Source: Trinickia diaoshuihuensis (GTDB taxonomy: Bacteria > Pseudomonadota > Gammaproteobacteria > Burkholderiales > Burkholderiaceae). From it: a DNA stretch of 64,000 bases. Position 1 is the first letter of the stretch. Each line of letters starts with the position of its first letter. The stretch is taken from the NCBI RefSeq assembly GCF_003390925.1, contig NZ_QUBS01000075.1:1-64000 (forward strand). The letters run 5' to 3'. Both the position numbers and the translations under genes were made by a program. Under the pieces are notes generated by a model that worked only from the letters and a program-made list of their open reading frames with translations, did not search any database and was not told where the DNA came from. Positions 8,458 to 17,786 of this stretch are shown one piece after another.

Positions 8458-9129
8458 ATGTCGTTTGTTTTGCTTAACGACTCGAAAACAGGTGAATTCA
8501 CTTTGAAAATGGGCACGTCATACCGAAGCTTCACCAACCGAGTACAGCGTCTCGAGCGGCCGGCGCCTTCGTCGAACGATCGCCATGGCGATGACGGTAC
8601 CGCGACGGTCGAGGAAATGTCCCGGGCCGATTTGATCGACTATGCGCGAGGGCTCGATATCGCGCTGGCGCGCTTGACGGCGCAACACGTCAAACCGCTC
8701 AGCCGCGCGATAAAACTGGCGCGCGAGGGCGCGAGCGACGCGCAATTGGGCGTGACGACGCGCTTCGAGGCATCGAAGCTGGACGAGGACGACTATGACA
8801 GCGCGTTCGACGTGGTGTTCGAAATCGCCAAGCAAGCCATGCGGCGGGCGCGGGCGGACCGCGAAGTGGAGCGCCGATTCGCGCGTCTTCATCCGGAGGC
8901 TGCCGCGACGCTCGTCGCGCTGCGTCGCGACGCGCTGCGCGATGCCGAGGACTGGCCCGAGGCGGCGCGGCATGCCTACGAACGCAATATCGTGGCCGAC
9001 GCCCTGCGGCACGCGCCGGACGATGCTGAGCTAGCGCGGATGCGATATTGGGCTTGCGTACTCGATCGGGCCGCGCCCGGCGAGTTCGATTCACCGGCCG
9101 ACGCGTCCGAATGCGGCCTCGACCACTGA
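8458..9129 (+). CDS. Hypothetical protein, helical
   Basis: A 223-residue soluble protein with high Arg/Asp/Glu/Ala content and predicted long helices (about 55-200), without Cys clusters, signal peptide or known motif. The start is uncertain: ATG 8458 gives 223 residues, ATG 8509 (MGTSYRSFTNR) gives 206, and neither has a clear Shine-Dalgarno. It is followed 11 bases later by another unknown gene in the same direction, so the two probably form one transcription unit. I do not recognise the family. Confidence 0.6.
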   Translation: MSFVLLNDSKTGEFTLKMGTSYRSFTNRVQRLERPAPSSNDRHGDDGTATVEEMSRADLIDYARGLDIALARLTAQHVKPLSRAIKLAREGASDAQLGVTTRFEASKLDEDDYDSAFDVVFEIAKQAMRRARADREVERRFARLHPEAAATLVALRRDALRDAEDWPEAARHAYERNIVADALRHAPDDAELARMRYWACVLDRAAPGEFDSPADASECGLDH

Positions 9130-9140
9130 GGCTCTGATCG

Positions 9141-9506
9141 ATGACGAACGCCCATTGCGCTGCGCCGATCTCCGATGGCGGAGGGTTCGTGATCGCGCCC
9201 GGCGATCGGGCGGGCGACATCGATCTGCCGAGCGAGGCGCGGCCGGCGCTATTGCGCTCGCTTCGAGCCTATGCCGATGCGGTGTCGCACCTCGGCGCGC
9301 GTACGACGGTATTGAGTCGCTTTCTCGATGCGGCGTTGGCGCACCTGACGCTCCCGCAGCGTGAAGCGATCGCCGCATCGTTGCGGCACGCGATGCAAGA
9401 GGCGATCGCGCAGGCCGATGGCGGCAACCAGTCGGTCATGCACTATACGGCGTTGCGCAATTACACGGACACCGTGCTCGAATTGCTCGAGAACCGAAGC
9501 AATTAG
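9141..9506 (+). CDS. Hypothetical protein, second gene of the pair
   Basis: A 121-residue soluble, mostly helical protein (MTNAHCAAPISDGG... ending LELLENRSN). Residues 30-115 look like a four-helix arrangement. There is no catalytic or binding motif I can name. It starts 11 bases after the preceding unknown gene and ends at a GC-rich hairpin shared with the convergent frmA, so it is likely co-expressed with its upstream neighbour. Confidence 0.6.
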   Translation: MTNAHCAAPISDGGGFVIAPGDRAGDIDLPSEARPALLRSLRAYADAVSHLGARTTVLSRFLDAALAHLTLPQREAIAASLRHAMQEAIAQADGGNQSVMHYTALRNYTDTVLELLENRSN

Positions 9507-9533
9507 CGCGGCGCCCGTGCCATGCGCGCCGCG
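9507..9533. terminator. GC-rich hairpin at the convergent junction with frmA
   Basis: Arms CGCGGCGC and GCGCCGCG with an 11-base loop fill the 28 bases between the two convergent stop codons. There is no T-run; it may act as a bidirectional barrier. Confidence 0.35.
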
Positions 9534-9534
9534 G

Positions 9535-10674
<1,140 letters not shown>

Positions 10675-10709
10675 TCAGCCAACCGGTGCGACGGCCGCTG
10701 GACGAACAA

Positions 10710-10985
10710 TTACCGAAGGTAGGAGCGCACGAGGGAGAGCACATCGTCGATCGATCCTTGCTGCGCGCCGTTCGCTTGCGCGACATGCGAAAACTCTTCT
10801 CGAAGGTGGCTCTCGAGGACCCCCGCCATCAACCCGTTGATCGCGCCGCGCACGGCGGCAATCTGCTGAAGAATCGGGCCGCAGTCCGCGCCTTCCTCGA
10901 GTGCGCGCTCGAGCGCATCGATCTGCCCCCGCACGCGGCGCACGCGGGCTAGGACGCGTTTTTTCTCTTCGGCGGTATGCGGCAT
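10710..10985 (-). CDS. frmR: Formaldehyde-responsive repressor FrmR (CsoR/RcnR family)
   Basis: A 91-residue all-helical DNA-binding protein. The opening [20 protein letters not shown], then QIDALE and [19 protein letters not shown], match FrmR closely. The residues known in FrmR to sense formaldehyde are at their canonical places: Pro2, Cys35 and His60. I start at ATG 10985 because this makes Pro2 the second residue; a longer in-frame extension is non-homologous. It is the first gene of a frmR-frmA operon, and its operator lies 24 bases upstream. Confidence 0.95.
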   Translation of the reverse strand: MPHTAEEKKRVLARVRRVRGQIDALERALEEGADCGPILQQIAAVRGAINGLMAGVLESHLREEFSHVAQANGAQQGSIDDVLSLVRSYLR

Positions 10986-11008
10986 GGTCTGCTTATTCGG
11001 CGTTAAGA

Positions 11009-11023
11009 TACTGGGGGGGAGTA
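11009..11023. promoter_or_regulatory. FrmR operator, TACT-G7-AGTA
   Basis: Bases 11009-11023 read TACT, seven G, AGTA. This matches the TACT-G6-N-AGTA recognition site described for RcnR, a close relative of FrmR. It lies 24 bp upstream of frmR, where bound repressor would block transcription. Confidence 0.8.
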
Positions 11024-11024
11024 C

Positions 11025-11039
11025 ACGGTAGCATACCGT
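11025..11039. promoter_or_regulatory. Second palindrome next to the FrmR operator
   Basis: ACGGTA-GCA-TACCGT is a perfect dyad with 6-bp arms starting one base after the FrmR operator. It may belong to the frmR promoter region or to the control of the divergent LysR pseudogene. Confidence 0.4.
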
Positions 11040-11151
11040 CTCATGCAGTGCAAATCGCATATCGCGAGTGGCCCGCAAGCCTCGACGCATGCTAAATTCT
11101 CGGGCTTTCGCGGCGCTAAGGCGATCGCGCTTTCCCTTGCGCTTTTGAACC

Positions 11152-12075
11152 ATGGACAATCTCGGCGACATTAGGCTCTTCGTGGAAGCCGCGCTCCAAG
11201 GCAGCCTTTCGGCGGCGGGCCGCAAGCTCGGGCTGTCGCCCGCGGCGGCGAGCGCGCGACTCGTCAAGCTCGAGAGCCAACTGCGTACGCAACTCTTCGA
11301 ACGATCGACGCGGATGCTCAGGCTGACCGACGAAGGCCGCATGTATTTGGCCCATTGTCAGCATGCGCTGCAGACCTTGGACGACGCGCGCGCCGCGCTG
11401 CAACTCGGGCGCGCGTCCGTCAGCGGCGCGTTGCGCGTATCGGCCACATCGGATTTCGGGCGCTCGGTGCTCAGACATTGGCTCGACGAGTTCAACCAAT
11501 TGCATCCGCAAGTGCACTTCACGCTGGTGTTGTCCGATTCGCTTTCTCACTTGCTGCAAGACGACATCGATCTCGCCATTCGTTTCGGCGTGCCGACCGA
11601 TAGTTCGATGATTGCCAAACGGCTCGCCGACAATCGCCGAGTGTTATGCGCATAGCCCGCGTATATCGATGCGCGCGGCATGCCCACGCACCCTGACGAT
11701 TTGCGCGATTGGGATTTCGTGCTGCTGACGTCGGCCTCCGGGATCGCCAATCAATGGCAGTTCGCGCGCGACGGCGAAACGGTGGGCTTTACGGCGCCGG
11801 TCGAGCGAGCGCGGCTGACCAACGACGGCGCGATCGCGCGCGAGTGGGCCGTCGAAGGACGAGGCGCGGTGATGAAGTCGCTCTGGGACGTTGGCGACGA
11901 TCTGCATGCGGGCACATTGAGGATCGTCGCGCCCGAATGGCGTTGTCCCGACGCGCCGGTGCACGCGCTGTTTCAGCGCACGCAGTACATGGCGCCGCGG
12001 GTACGCGCGCTGCTCGACTTTCTCGAGCAGCGATTTGGCGATGCGGCGCAAGCGTTGTTGCCGTTTTTACGCTGA
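11152..12075 (+). pseudogene. LysR-family regulator interrupted by an in-frame amber codon
   Basis: Codons run from ATG 11152 to the stop ending at 12075 in one frame, giving a normal LysR length of about 307 codons. TAG at 11653-11655 is the only interruption. The N-terminal half ([20 protein letters not shown], then [16 protein letters not shown]) has the HTH and part of the effector domain. The second half begins PAYIDARGMPTHPDDL. Relatives read LCASPAYL at this point, so TCG to TAG is the simplest explanation. The two halves probably do not make a working regulator unless a suppressor tRNA or internal start operates. It is divergent from frmR. Confidence 0.85.
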
Positions 12076-12204
12076 GCGTCGCAGGCGAGTGGGCCGGCAT
12101 CTTTCTGTCCGCATTGAAATTCATTCAAGCGGGGGCCCTCTTATCGAAGCGACGGGGCCTGTCCACAATGCAGCCCATCCCTTCATTCGCTGCGAATTTC
12201 ATTT

Positions 12205-12777
12205 ATGGCAAACGTACTGCACCCATCCACTCGCAACGGCGCGACGCGGACATTGCGCCTGGTTGCGATCGCCGGGGCATTCGCATGGTTGGCGCCTCTC
12301 ACGGCCGGGGCACAAGAGCTCGTGCAACCCAAGGAATTGATCGTCGATAAGCGCTTGCCGGCCGCGCAAGCGCAGCGGCAGATCTTGGCCGCTCGCCGGT
12401 ACGATACGTTTTGGACCACGGGGGAACCCGAAATGGCGCGTGCCGCCCTCGCGCCCGATTTCATCGATAGGACGCTGCCGCGAGGGCGCGTGCAAGGAAT
12501 CGAAGGCCCGCTCGCGGCATCCAAAACGTTCCATGCCGCGGTGCCCGACGTGCGCTGCGATGTGGAGCAGATGATCGTGGCCGGCGATCGCGTGATCGCC
12601 CATCTGCGCTTTACCGGGCACTTTACGGGTACCTTCAACGGCGTGCACGGCGCAGGCCAGCCGATCGATTTCATTGCGACGGATATCTACCGTATCCGCG
12701 ACGGCAAGATCGCCGATAACTGGCATATCGAGGACAACCTGACGTTGCTGCAGCAATTGGGCATCGTGAACATGTAG
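12205..12777 (+). CDS. Exported SnoaL-like (NTF2-fold) protein
   Basis: A 190-residue protein with a signal peptide (about 1-36, cleavage after TAGA). It is followed by a cone-shaped NTF2/SnoaL domain: RRYDTFWTTGEPEMARAALAPDF, then VEQMIVAGDRVIAHLRFTG, and finally DIYRIRDGKIADNWHIED, the usual end. Family members include polyketide cyclases, isomerases and hydrolases, and many with no known reaction. It follows the broken LysR gene in the same direction and could have been its target. Confidence 0.8.
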   Translation: MANVLHPSTRNGATRTLRLVAIAGAFAWLAPLTAGAQELVQPKELIVDKRLPAAQAQRQILAARRYDTFWTTGEPEMARAALAPDFIDRTLPRGRVQGIEGPLAASKTFHAAVPDVRCDVEQMIVAGDRVIAHLRFTGHFTGTFNGVHGAGQPIDFIATDIYRIRDGKIADNWHIEDNLTLLQQLGIVNM

Positions 12778-12786
12778 AGCCGAAGC

Positions 12787-12816
12787 CGCGGCGCGCGGAG
12801 CATACTTCGCGCCGCG
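12787..12816. terminator. GC-rich hairpin between convergent genes
   Basis: CGCGGCGCG pairs with CGCGCCGCG across a 12-base loop, between the SnoaL-like gene and the chitinase gene. No T-run is present. Confidence 0.35.
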
Positions 12817-12863
12817 CGCCGCGATGGCCTTATCGAGCGAGCCTGGCCGCTAACGATGCCGCG

Positions 12864-14237
12864 TTACCGGCTCGATTTGACTTTGGCCTTCGTCTTCAGC
12901 AGCACCGTACCGCTCGTGCCGAGATCGCTCGCGAATCGATTCGTATAACCCAGCGTGCCGACGCCGCCGATCGAGTTACAGGTCGGCGAGGCGGAGCCGG
13001 GCGCGCAATCGACGTCGCGATCGAACGACCAGAAATGCAGGCCCGCGAGTCCATACTGCTTAACGAACGCCGAGACGGCATCGGCATCGGCGGGCGTGAA
13101 CGTTTCGCCCGCCGTGTCGTTGCCGCCGATCATCGGCGTCACCTCGATCTGGCTATACGGCACGCCCCAATGGTCGTGTAGGTTCATCGCGGCTTGAATC
13201 GCCGATTGGCCCATCTCGCAAGTGCCGTTCGCGACGACGCAATTGCCCGGACCCGCCGAGCCGTAATCCATCGTCATCAGATCGATCGTGTAATTCTGGA
13301 GCCCGTATGTTCGGATCGCCTGCATGACCCAGTCACCGTAGACATTGAAGCTGTCTTGCGCGTTCGCACCCAAGGAGACGGCCGTCGACGAACCGGCTTG
13401 CGAGGGGGCGAGCGTCGCGAGGGTGAAGCTAAAGCGCAGGTTGGGGTAGCTGCGCTGGGCCACGGCCACGCGTTGCACGAGATCGTTGATCACCTGTTGC
13501 GTTTGCCCGGCTTCGATATCGAAGTCGATGCCGACGAGGTTCTTCGAGGCATAGCGGTTGATGAACGTCGTCATCCCCGCGTCCGTACCGCAGGTAAACG
13601 ATCCCGCCGCACCGCCGGTGGAAACGATGTAGTTGACGTTCGCAGCCGTAAACAAAGGCACGTTCGCGGAGGCGAGGGCCGCGCCGCTCAGGCCGCCCCA
13701 GTTTTCGCTACCGCATTCGCCGGTGGCGAAAGCCAGCGTCATCGTATGAACGCTCGACGGGAGCACGGATAGCACCGGGCTGATCTGCCCGGTGACGTTC
13801 GTCGAGATGACGTTCGTATTCCAATTGAGTGAGATGGTTGCATCCTTGTACGGGCTATAGATGAATCCGGCGGCAGTACCGGTGCCGCCCGACCCACCGG
13901 AACCGCCCGAACCACCCGAGCCGCCTGACCCACCCGAGCCGCCTGACCCACCCGAGCCACCCGAGCAGGCGCCGGTTGCCGTCCACGGTTGGCCGCTTCC
14001 GGCGGGGCCGTTGTTCGTGGCGGGATTCTGGTTTTGCGTCCACCAATTGGCCTGATAGTTTTCCCCGCCCGTGGAGGCGACATTGCCTTGCGTGTAGACC
14101 TGCGTGGCGCTCCAGGCCGCGGCGCAGGATGTCTGTGCGGAAGCGGAATCGGCCATGAATGGCGACGATGCGAGTAAAACCAGCGATAGAAAATTCAAAG
14201 CTGGTCGCATGACGAATGCACAACCTTCTTTCTTCAT
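12864..14237 (-). CDS. Secreted GH18 chitinase with N-terminal chitin-binding module
   Basis: A 457-residue exported protein: signal peptide (about 1-34), CBM5/12 chitin-binding domain (about 36-90, with YQANWWTQNQNP and GQPWTATGAC), a Gly-Gly-Ser linker (about 92-115) and a GH18 barrel (about 120-440). The active-site strand reads VGIDFDIEAG. The catalytic Glu (about 239) and the two nearer Asp are present, but the first Asp of the usual DxxDxDxE is Val (about 232). GGAGG is eight bases from ATG 14237, which decides this start over the ATG six bases upstream and a longer frame. Expected role: extracellular chitin degradation. Confidence 0.88.
   Translation of the reverse strand: MKKEGCAFVMRPALNFLSLVLLASSPFMADSASAQTSCAAAWSATQVYTQGNVASTGGENYQANWWTQNQNPATNNGPAGSGQPWTATGACSGGSGGSGGSGGSGGSGGSGGSGGSGGTGTAAGFIYSPYKDATISLNWNTNVISTNVTGQISPVLSVLPSSVHTMTLAFATGECGSENWGGLSGAALASANVPLFTAANVNYIVSTGGAAGSFTCGTDAGMTTFINRYASKNLVGIDFDIEAGQTQQVINDLVQRVAVAQRSYPNLRFSFTLATLAPSQAGSSTAVSLGANAQDSFNVYGDWVMQAIRTYGLQNYTIDLMTMDYGSAGPGNCVVANGTCEMGQSAIQAAMNLHDHWGVPYSQIEVTPMIGGNDTAGETFTPADADAVSAFVKQYGLAGLHFWSFDRDVDCAPGSASPTCNSIGGVGTLGYTNRFASDLGTSGTVLLKTKAKVKSSR
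13869..13963. repeat. Tandem repeat encoding the Gly-Gly-Ser linker of the chitinase
   Basis: Nine-base units, read on the minus strand as GGC-GG(T/C)-TC(G/A) and similar, encode GGS in tandem inside the chitinase gene. Copy number may vary by slippage. Confidence 0.7.
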
Positions 14238-14540
14238 TTCCATGCCCTCCTTAAAGCGTTGCGTTGACTTAAAGATGAATGCGCCGAGTCGGCATCCGAA
14301 TTCGATGCCGAGACCAATCATAGGTGCTTGAAAAAGGTTTTTTGAATACCGGTTCCAAAGTCAACCGTTTTTGGTAGGTTATTTTTGAAATTATGGATTG
14401 AGGGGCGGTAAAAACGAGAGCGTGGAAATGCGCGTTGCCGCACGGAATCGGGAAGTGCTACCTCAACTATTGACAGATCGGCCCACGACGCACCGCTCAA
14501 CGCGGCTAGGCGCAAGTGGACGTATGGAATGACTTCCGTG

Positions 14541-14990
14541 CGCACCCAACTCGAATAGACCTATTTCAAGCGCAGCATCGATTGGATCTGGGAAGAGGTG
14601 CTCCGCTACCTGGAGGCGGGCGGGCGTACGAAAGCGATCGCCGCGGCGCGCGCGAGCGCGAAGGTGCGGATGGCGCGCGTGTTTCGGTGGTATTTCGCCT
14701 ATTCGAGCCGGATCGCGTTCAGCGGCTCGACTGGGGATCAGGCCAACTATCAAGTGCATACAGGCCCGGCGCTCGGTGCGTTCAATCAATGGGTCAAGGG
14801 CACGCCGCTCGAGCCTTGGACGCAGCGCCACGTGCATACGATCGCGCTCGCGCTGATGAACGCGACCGTTCGCTCTCTGCGCGCGGGATATGGCCGTGTT
14901 TTAGGCGAAGCGCCGGATGCGGCAATCGTCCCCCCGCCGCTGGCGCCTATCGAATTCATTTCTGATCGGATTGAGCGGAGGATGGGTTGA
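14541..14990 (+). pseudogene. C-terminal remnant of a PfaD-type trans-acting enoyl reductase
   Basis: The frame ending at TGA 14988-14990 encodes only the last ~150 residues of a PfaD/PksE-family enoyl reductase, the FMN-dependent enzyme that works in trans on polyketide or polyunsaturated-fatty-acid synthases. Diagnostic stretches are TYFKRSIDWIWEE, ARVFRWYFAYSSR and HTGPALGAFNQWVKGT. A TAG (14556-14558) interrupts the frame between RTQLE and TYFKRS. The N-terminal FMN-binding barrel is missing altogether, with unrelated sequence and a chitinase gene upstream. The stop overlaps the TTG start of the next gene, a leftover of operon coupling. Confidence 0.75.
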
Positions 14991-15804
14991 ACGACGTCGT
15001 TTATCGAACGCTGAAGGTAAGGCATCACGACACGGTGTGCTACGTGCAATTGCATCGTCCCGAGGCCAACAATGCGATCGACGAACTATGGTCGTCGAAT
15101 TGAGCGAAGTGCTGAATCGGCTGGACGAATCGGTCACAGTACTGGTGCTGGAGGGACTAGCCGATGTGTTTTGTTTCGGAGCCGACTTCGCGGCACTGCG
15201 CGAGGCGAGTCTGGCGGATACGGGCACGGATGCGGCCGCTGCCCGCATCGCGTCGCGCGAGCGCAGCGTCGCGCTCGATCCCGAGAGGCTCTACGACTTA
15301 TGGACGCGCCTTGTGACGGGCCCGTTCATCGTCGTCTCGCATGTGCGCGGGAAGGCGACCGCGGGCGGCGTAGGGTTCGTCGCGGGGAGCGATATCGTGA
15401 TCGCGGACGAAACCGCGCTCTTTAGCCTGTCGGAGTTGTTGTTCGGTTTGATGCCGGCCTGCGTGGTGCCGTTTCTGGTTCGGCGCATAGGCTTTCAACG
15501 GTTGCATTACATGACGTTGACGACGCAGCCGGTCGGCGTGGCGCAGGCTGCGGCATGGGGACTCGTCGATGCATACGAGGCCGATAGCGTTTCGCTGTTG
15601 CGCACGCATCTGCTGCGGCTCAGGCGGGTGTCGCGCACGGGCATCGCGCGCTATAAGCGGTTTTTCGCGGCACTCGGCGGGTCGATCGAGGATGACCGGG
15701 CCAAGGCGCTCGCGGCGAACCGGCAAGTGTTCTCGGATCCGGAGAACCTCGCCGGAATCGTGCGTTATGTCGAAACCGGGGCCTTTCCGTGGGAGCGCGT
15801 TTGA
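14987..15804 (+). pseudogene. PksH-type enoyl-CoA hydratase (ECH1), frameshifted
   Basis: In beta-branching, ECH1 dehydrates the HMG-type intermediate on the polyketide carrier protein. The gene starts at TTG 14987 behind GGAGG and reads NDVVYRTLKVRHHDT...RPEANNAIDE. It then loses its frame near 15086 and stops at 15101-15103. The rest continues in another frame from about 15088 (MVVELSEVLNRLDE). That part carries VLEGLADVFCFGADF, the oxyanion stretch GGVGFVAGSDIVIADE and FSLSELLFGLMPACVVPFL, all typical of PksH. A single missing base explains it. A sequencing error cannot be excluded. Confidence 0.8.
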
Positions 15805-15806
15805 TA

Positions 15807-16552
15807 TGAGCGGCGTCGTGCATGCGATGGAGATCGAGCCCGGCATCGTGCAAATCACGATGGAAGATCGCGTTCATAAGAACGCGTTTTCCGATGCGCT
15901 GCTCTCGGGGCTCATGGCCGCGTTCCGAGCCGTGACCGGAAATACCGCATACAAGGCGGTGATCATCACGGGATACGACAGTTATTTCTGTACCGGCGGC
16001 ACGCAAGAGATGCTGCTCAAGCTGTCGAAGGGGCAGGGCCGATTCACCGATTTTCCCATCTATAACCTGCCGCTGATATGCGATATCCCGGTCATATCGG
16101 CCATGCAAGGGCACGCGGTCGGCGGGGGGCTCGCCTTCGGACTGTTTTCCGATTTCGCCGTGCTGGGGCGCGAGTGCGTCTATACCGCGAACTTTATGAA
16201 GTACGGATTCACGCCGGGATTCGGCTCGACGCTCGTCATACAGGAGAAATTCGGACTGCCGCTCGCGCAGGAGCTCTTGATGACGACGGCGAGCTACCGC
16301 GGCGAGGAGTTGAGCGCGAGAGGCATCGGTTTTCCGGTAGTGCCGCGGGCGCGAGTGATCGAACACGCGATCGAAACCGCGAGGCAGCTATCGGCCAAGC
16401 CGCGTCATTCGCTCGTGACCTTGAAGGCGCATATGACGGCGCGATTGCGCGAGGCACTGCCCGGCGTCGCCGAACGCGAACTCGTCATGCACGAGCAGAC
16501 CTTTCGTCATCCGGAGGTGCAAGACCGTATCAAGAATTTATTCGACCATTGA
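15807..16552 (+). CDS. PksI-type enoyl-CoA hydratase (ECH2), beta-branching decarboxylase
   Basis: A 248-residue crotonase-fold protein, intact. It matches ECH2/PksI: EDRVHKNAFSDAL, TGYDSYFCTGGTQE, AMQGHAVGGGLAFGLFSDFAVL, ESVYTANFMKYGFTPG-like (here ECVYTANFMKYGFTPGFGS) and KPRHSLVTLKAHM. ECH2 decarboxylates the methylglutaconyl-ACP intermediate to install a beta-methyl branch during trans-AT polyketide synthesis. It starts two bases after the ECH1 stop. With its partners HCS and decarboxylating KS absent from the window, its present function is uncertain. Confidence 0.9.
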
Positions 16553-16607
16553 TTGTCGCGAGTAGGCATTATCGATAGGTGCAATCCAACAAAGAGAGGT
16601 GTTTTCA

Positions 16608-16861
16608 TGACGCGAGAGGATGTGTTTCAACTCATTGCCGACCGTGCGCGAGAGGTACTACCCGATCTAAAAGACCACGTATTCAAGGACAGCGATCGCT
16701 TGCGCGATCTCGGCGCCAATTCGCTGGATCGCGCGGAGATCGCCATGCTCGTGCTGGAATCGCTGTCGCTCACCATCGCGCGCGTCGAGCTGTTCGGGCC
16801 CAGCAACGTAGGCGAGCTGGCGGATTTGATTCATTCGAGACTCGAAGCGCGCGCGGCATGA
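16608..16861 (+). CDS. Acyl carrier protein, AcpK-like donor ACP
   Basis: An 84-residue ACP with the phosphopantetheine attachment site in RLRDLGANSLDRAEI (Ser about 39). The wording LGANS(L/I)DRAEI and LVLESLSL, followed by NVGELADLI, is that of the stand-alone donor ACPs in beta-branching cassettes (AcpK of the bacillaene cluster). Such ACPs carry the malonyl/acetyl unit that HMG synthase condenses onto the growing chain. GAGAGG lies seven bases before the ATG. It sits downstream of ECH2 in the same direction. Confidence 0.88.
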
Positions 16862-16952
16862 CGCTCACGGCGGCAACGATATGTCGTTATGAACGGCGGA
16901 TCGATGCAAGCCGGGCGCCGCGATGACTCACAAGTCGATAGGAGAGGAGCAT

Positions 16953-17786
16953 ATGGAAGCTGAAGCGAGGGCAGCCGAGGTTTACGATTCGCTCGATGGT
17001 CAGGTCGGGCCGATTCTATTCGGTGGCCACATGCATTGGGGCTATTGGGATGCCGCTCATGCCGATGCGAGCTTTGCCGCCGCGGCGGAGCGGCTCGCAC
17101 AGATGATGATCGAGAAAGCCGAGATCGGCCCGGGCAAGAAGTTTATCGACCTCGGTTGCGGCTTCGGCCGCTCGGGAATGTTGCTCGCGAAAGAAAAAGG
17201 ATGCGACCTCAACGGGATTACGATCAGCAAGGTGCAGCAACTCGAAGCTAGCCGTCTTGCGCAAGCGGACGGCTTGCAAGACAAGGTGAGGTTCGTGCAC
17301 GGCAGCGCGTTGGAGTTGCCGTTCGAGGATCGAAGCTATGGCGGCGGGTGGTTCTTCGAGTCGATTTTTCACATGGGACACGAGCGGGCGTTGCGCGAGG
17401 CGAGCCGGGTATTGAAGCCGGGTGCGCTTTTGCTGTTGACGGATTTGCCGCTCCTCGACCATACGTCCGAGCAGTTCAAGGAGTACAGCCGCGAACGCTT
17501 CAAATGCAACTACGTGACGAAGGAGGCTTGGCCCGCGCTGTTGCACGACGCAGGGATGGAGTTGGTGGAGATGACCGATATCACCGAAAACGTGATGCCG
17601 TGGATTGTGCCGAAGCTCAAAGAAGCATTTGAAGTGCATCGGCGGGAGGTGCGGGCGATTGACGCCGATGCGGGAGAAGTGTTTATTGCACGCTGGATCA
17701 AGCTCTTCCAGTATATGAGCGAGAATCTCGGTTACATCATGCTGACGGCGCGTAAAAGCGCGGCTGGGGCGCATGCCTCGGCGTAG
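16953..17786 (+). CDS. SAM-dependent methyltransferase
   Basis: A 277-residue class I methyltransferase. The SAM-binding motif FIDLGCGFGRSG lies near residue 67, followed by VRFVHGSALELPFEDRSYGGGWFFESIFHM, the usual post-motif region. It resembles small-molecule O/N/C-methyltransferases of natural-product clusters. GGAGAGGAG precedes ATG 16953, preferred over the in-frame ATG 16923, which has no ribosome-binding site. It is the last gene of the run from the PfaD remnant onward and could be a tailoring enzyme of the lost polyketide, or have been kept for another role. Confidence 0.85.
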   Translation: MEAEARAAEVYDSLDGQVGPILFGGHMHWGYWDAAHADASFAAAAERLAQMMIEKAEIGPGKKFIDLGCGFGRSGMLLAKEKGCDLNGITISKVQQLEASRLAQADGLQDKVRFVHGSALELPFEDRSYGGGWFFESIFHMGHERALREASRVLKPGALLLLTDLPLLDHTSEQFKEYSRERFKCNYVTKEAWPALLHDAGMELVEMTDITENVMPWIVPKLKEAFEVHRREVRAIDADAGEVFIARWIKLFQYMSENLGYIMLTARKSAAGAHASA

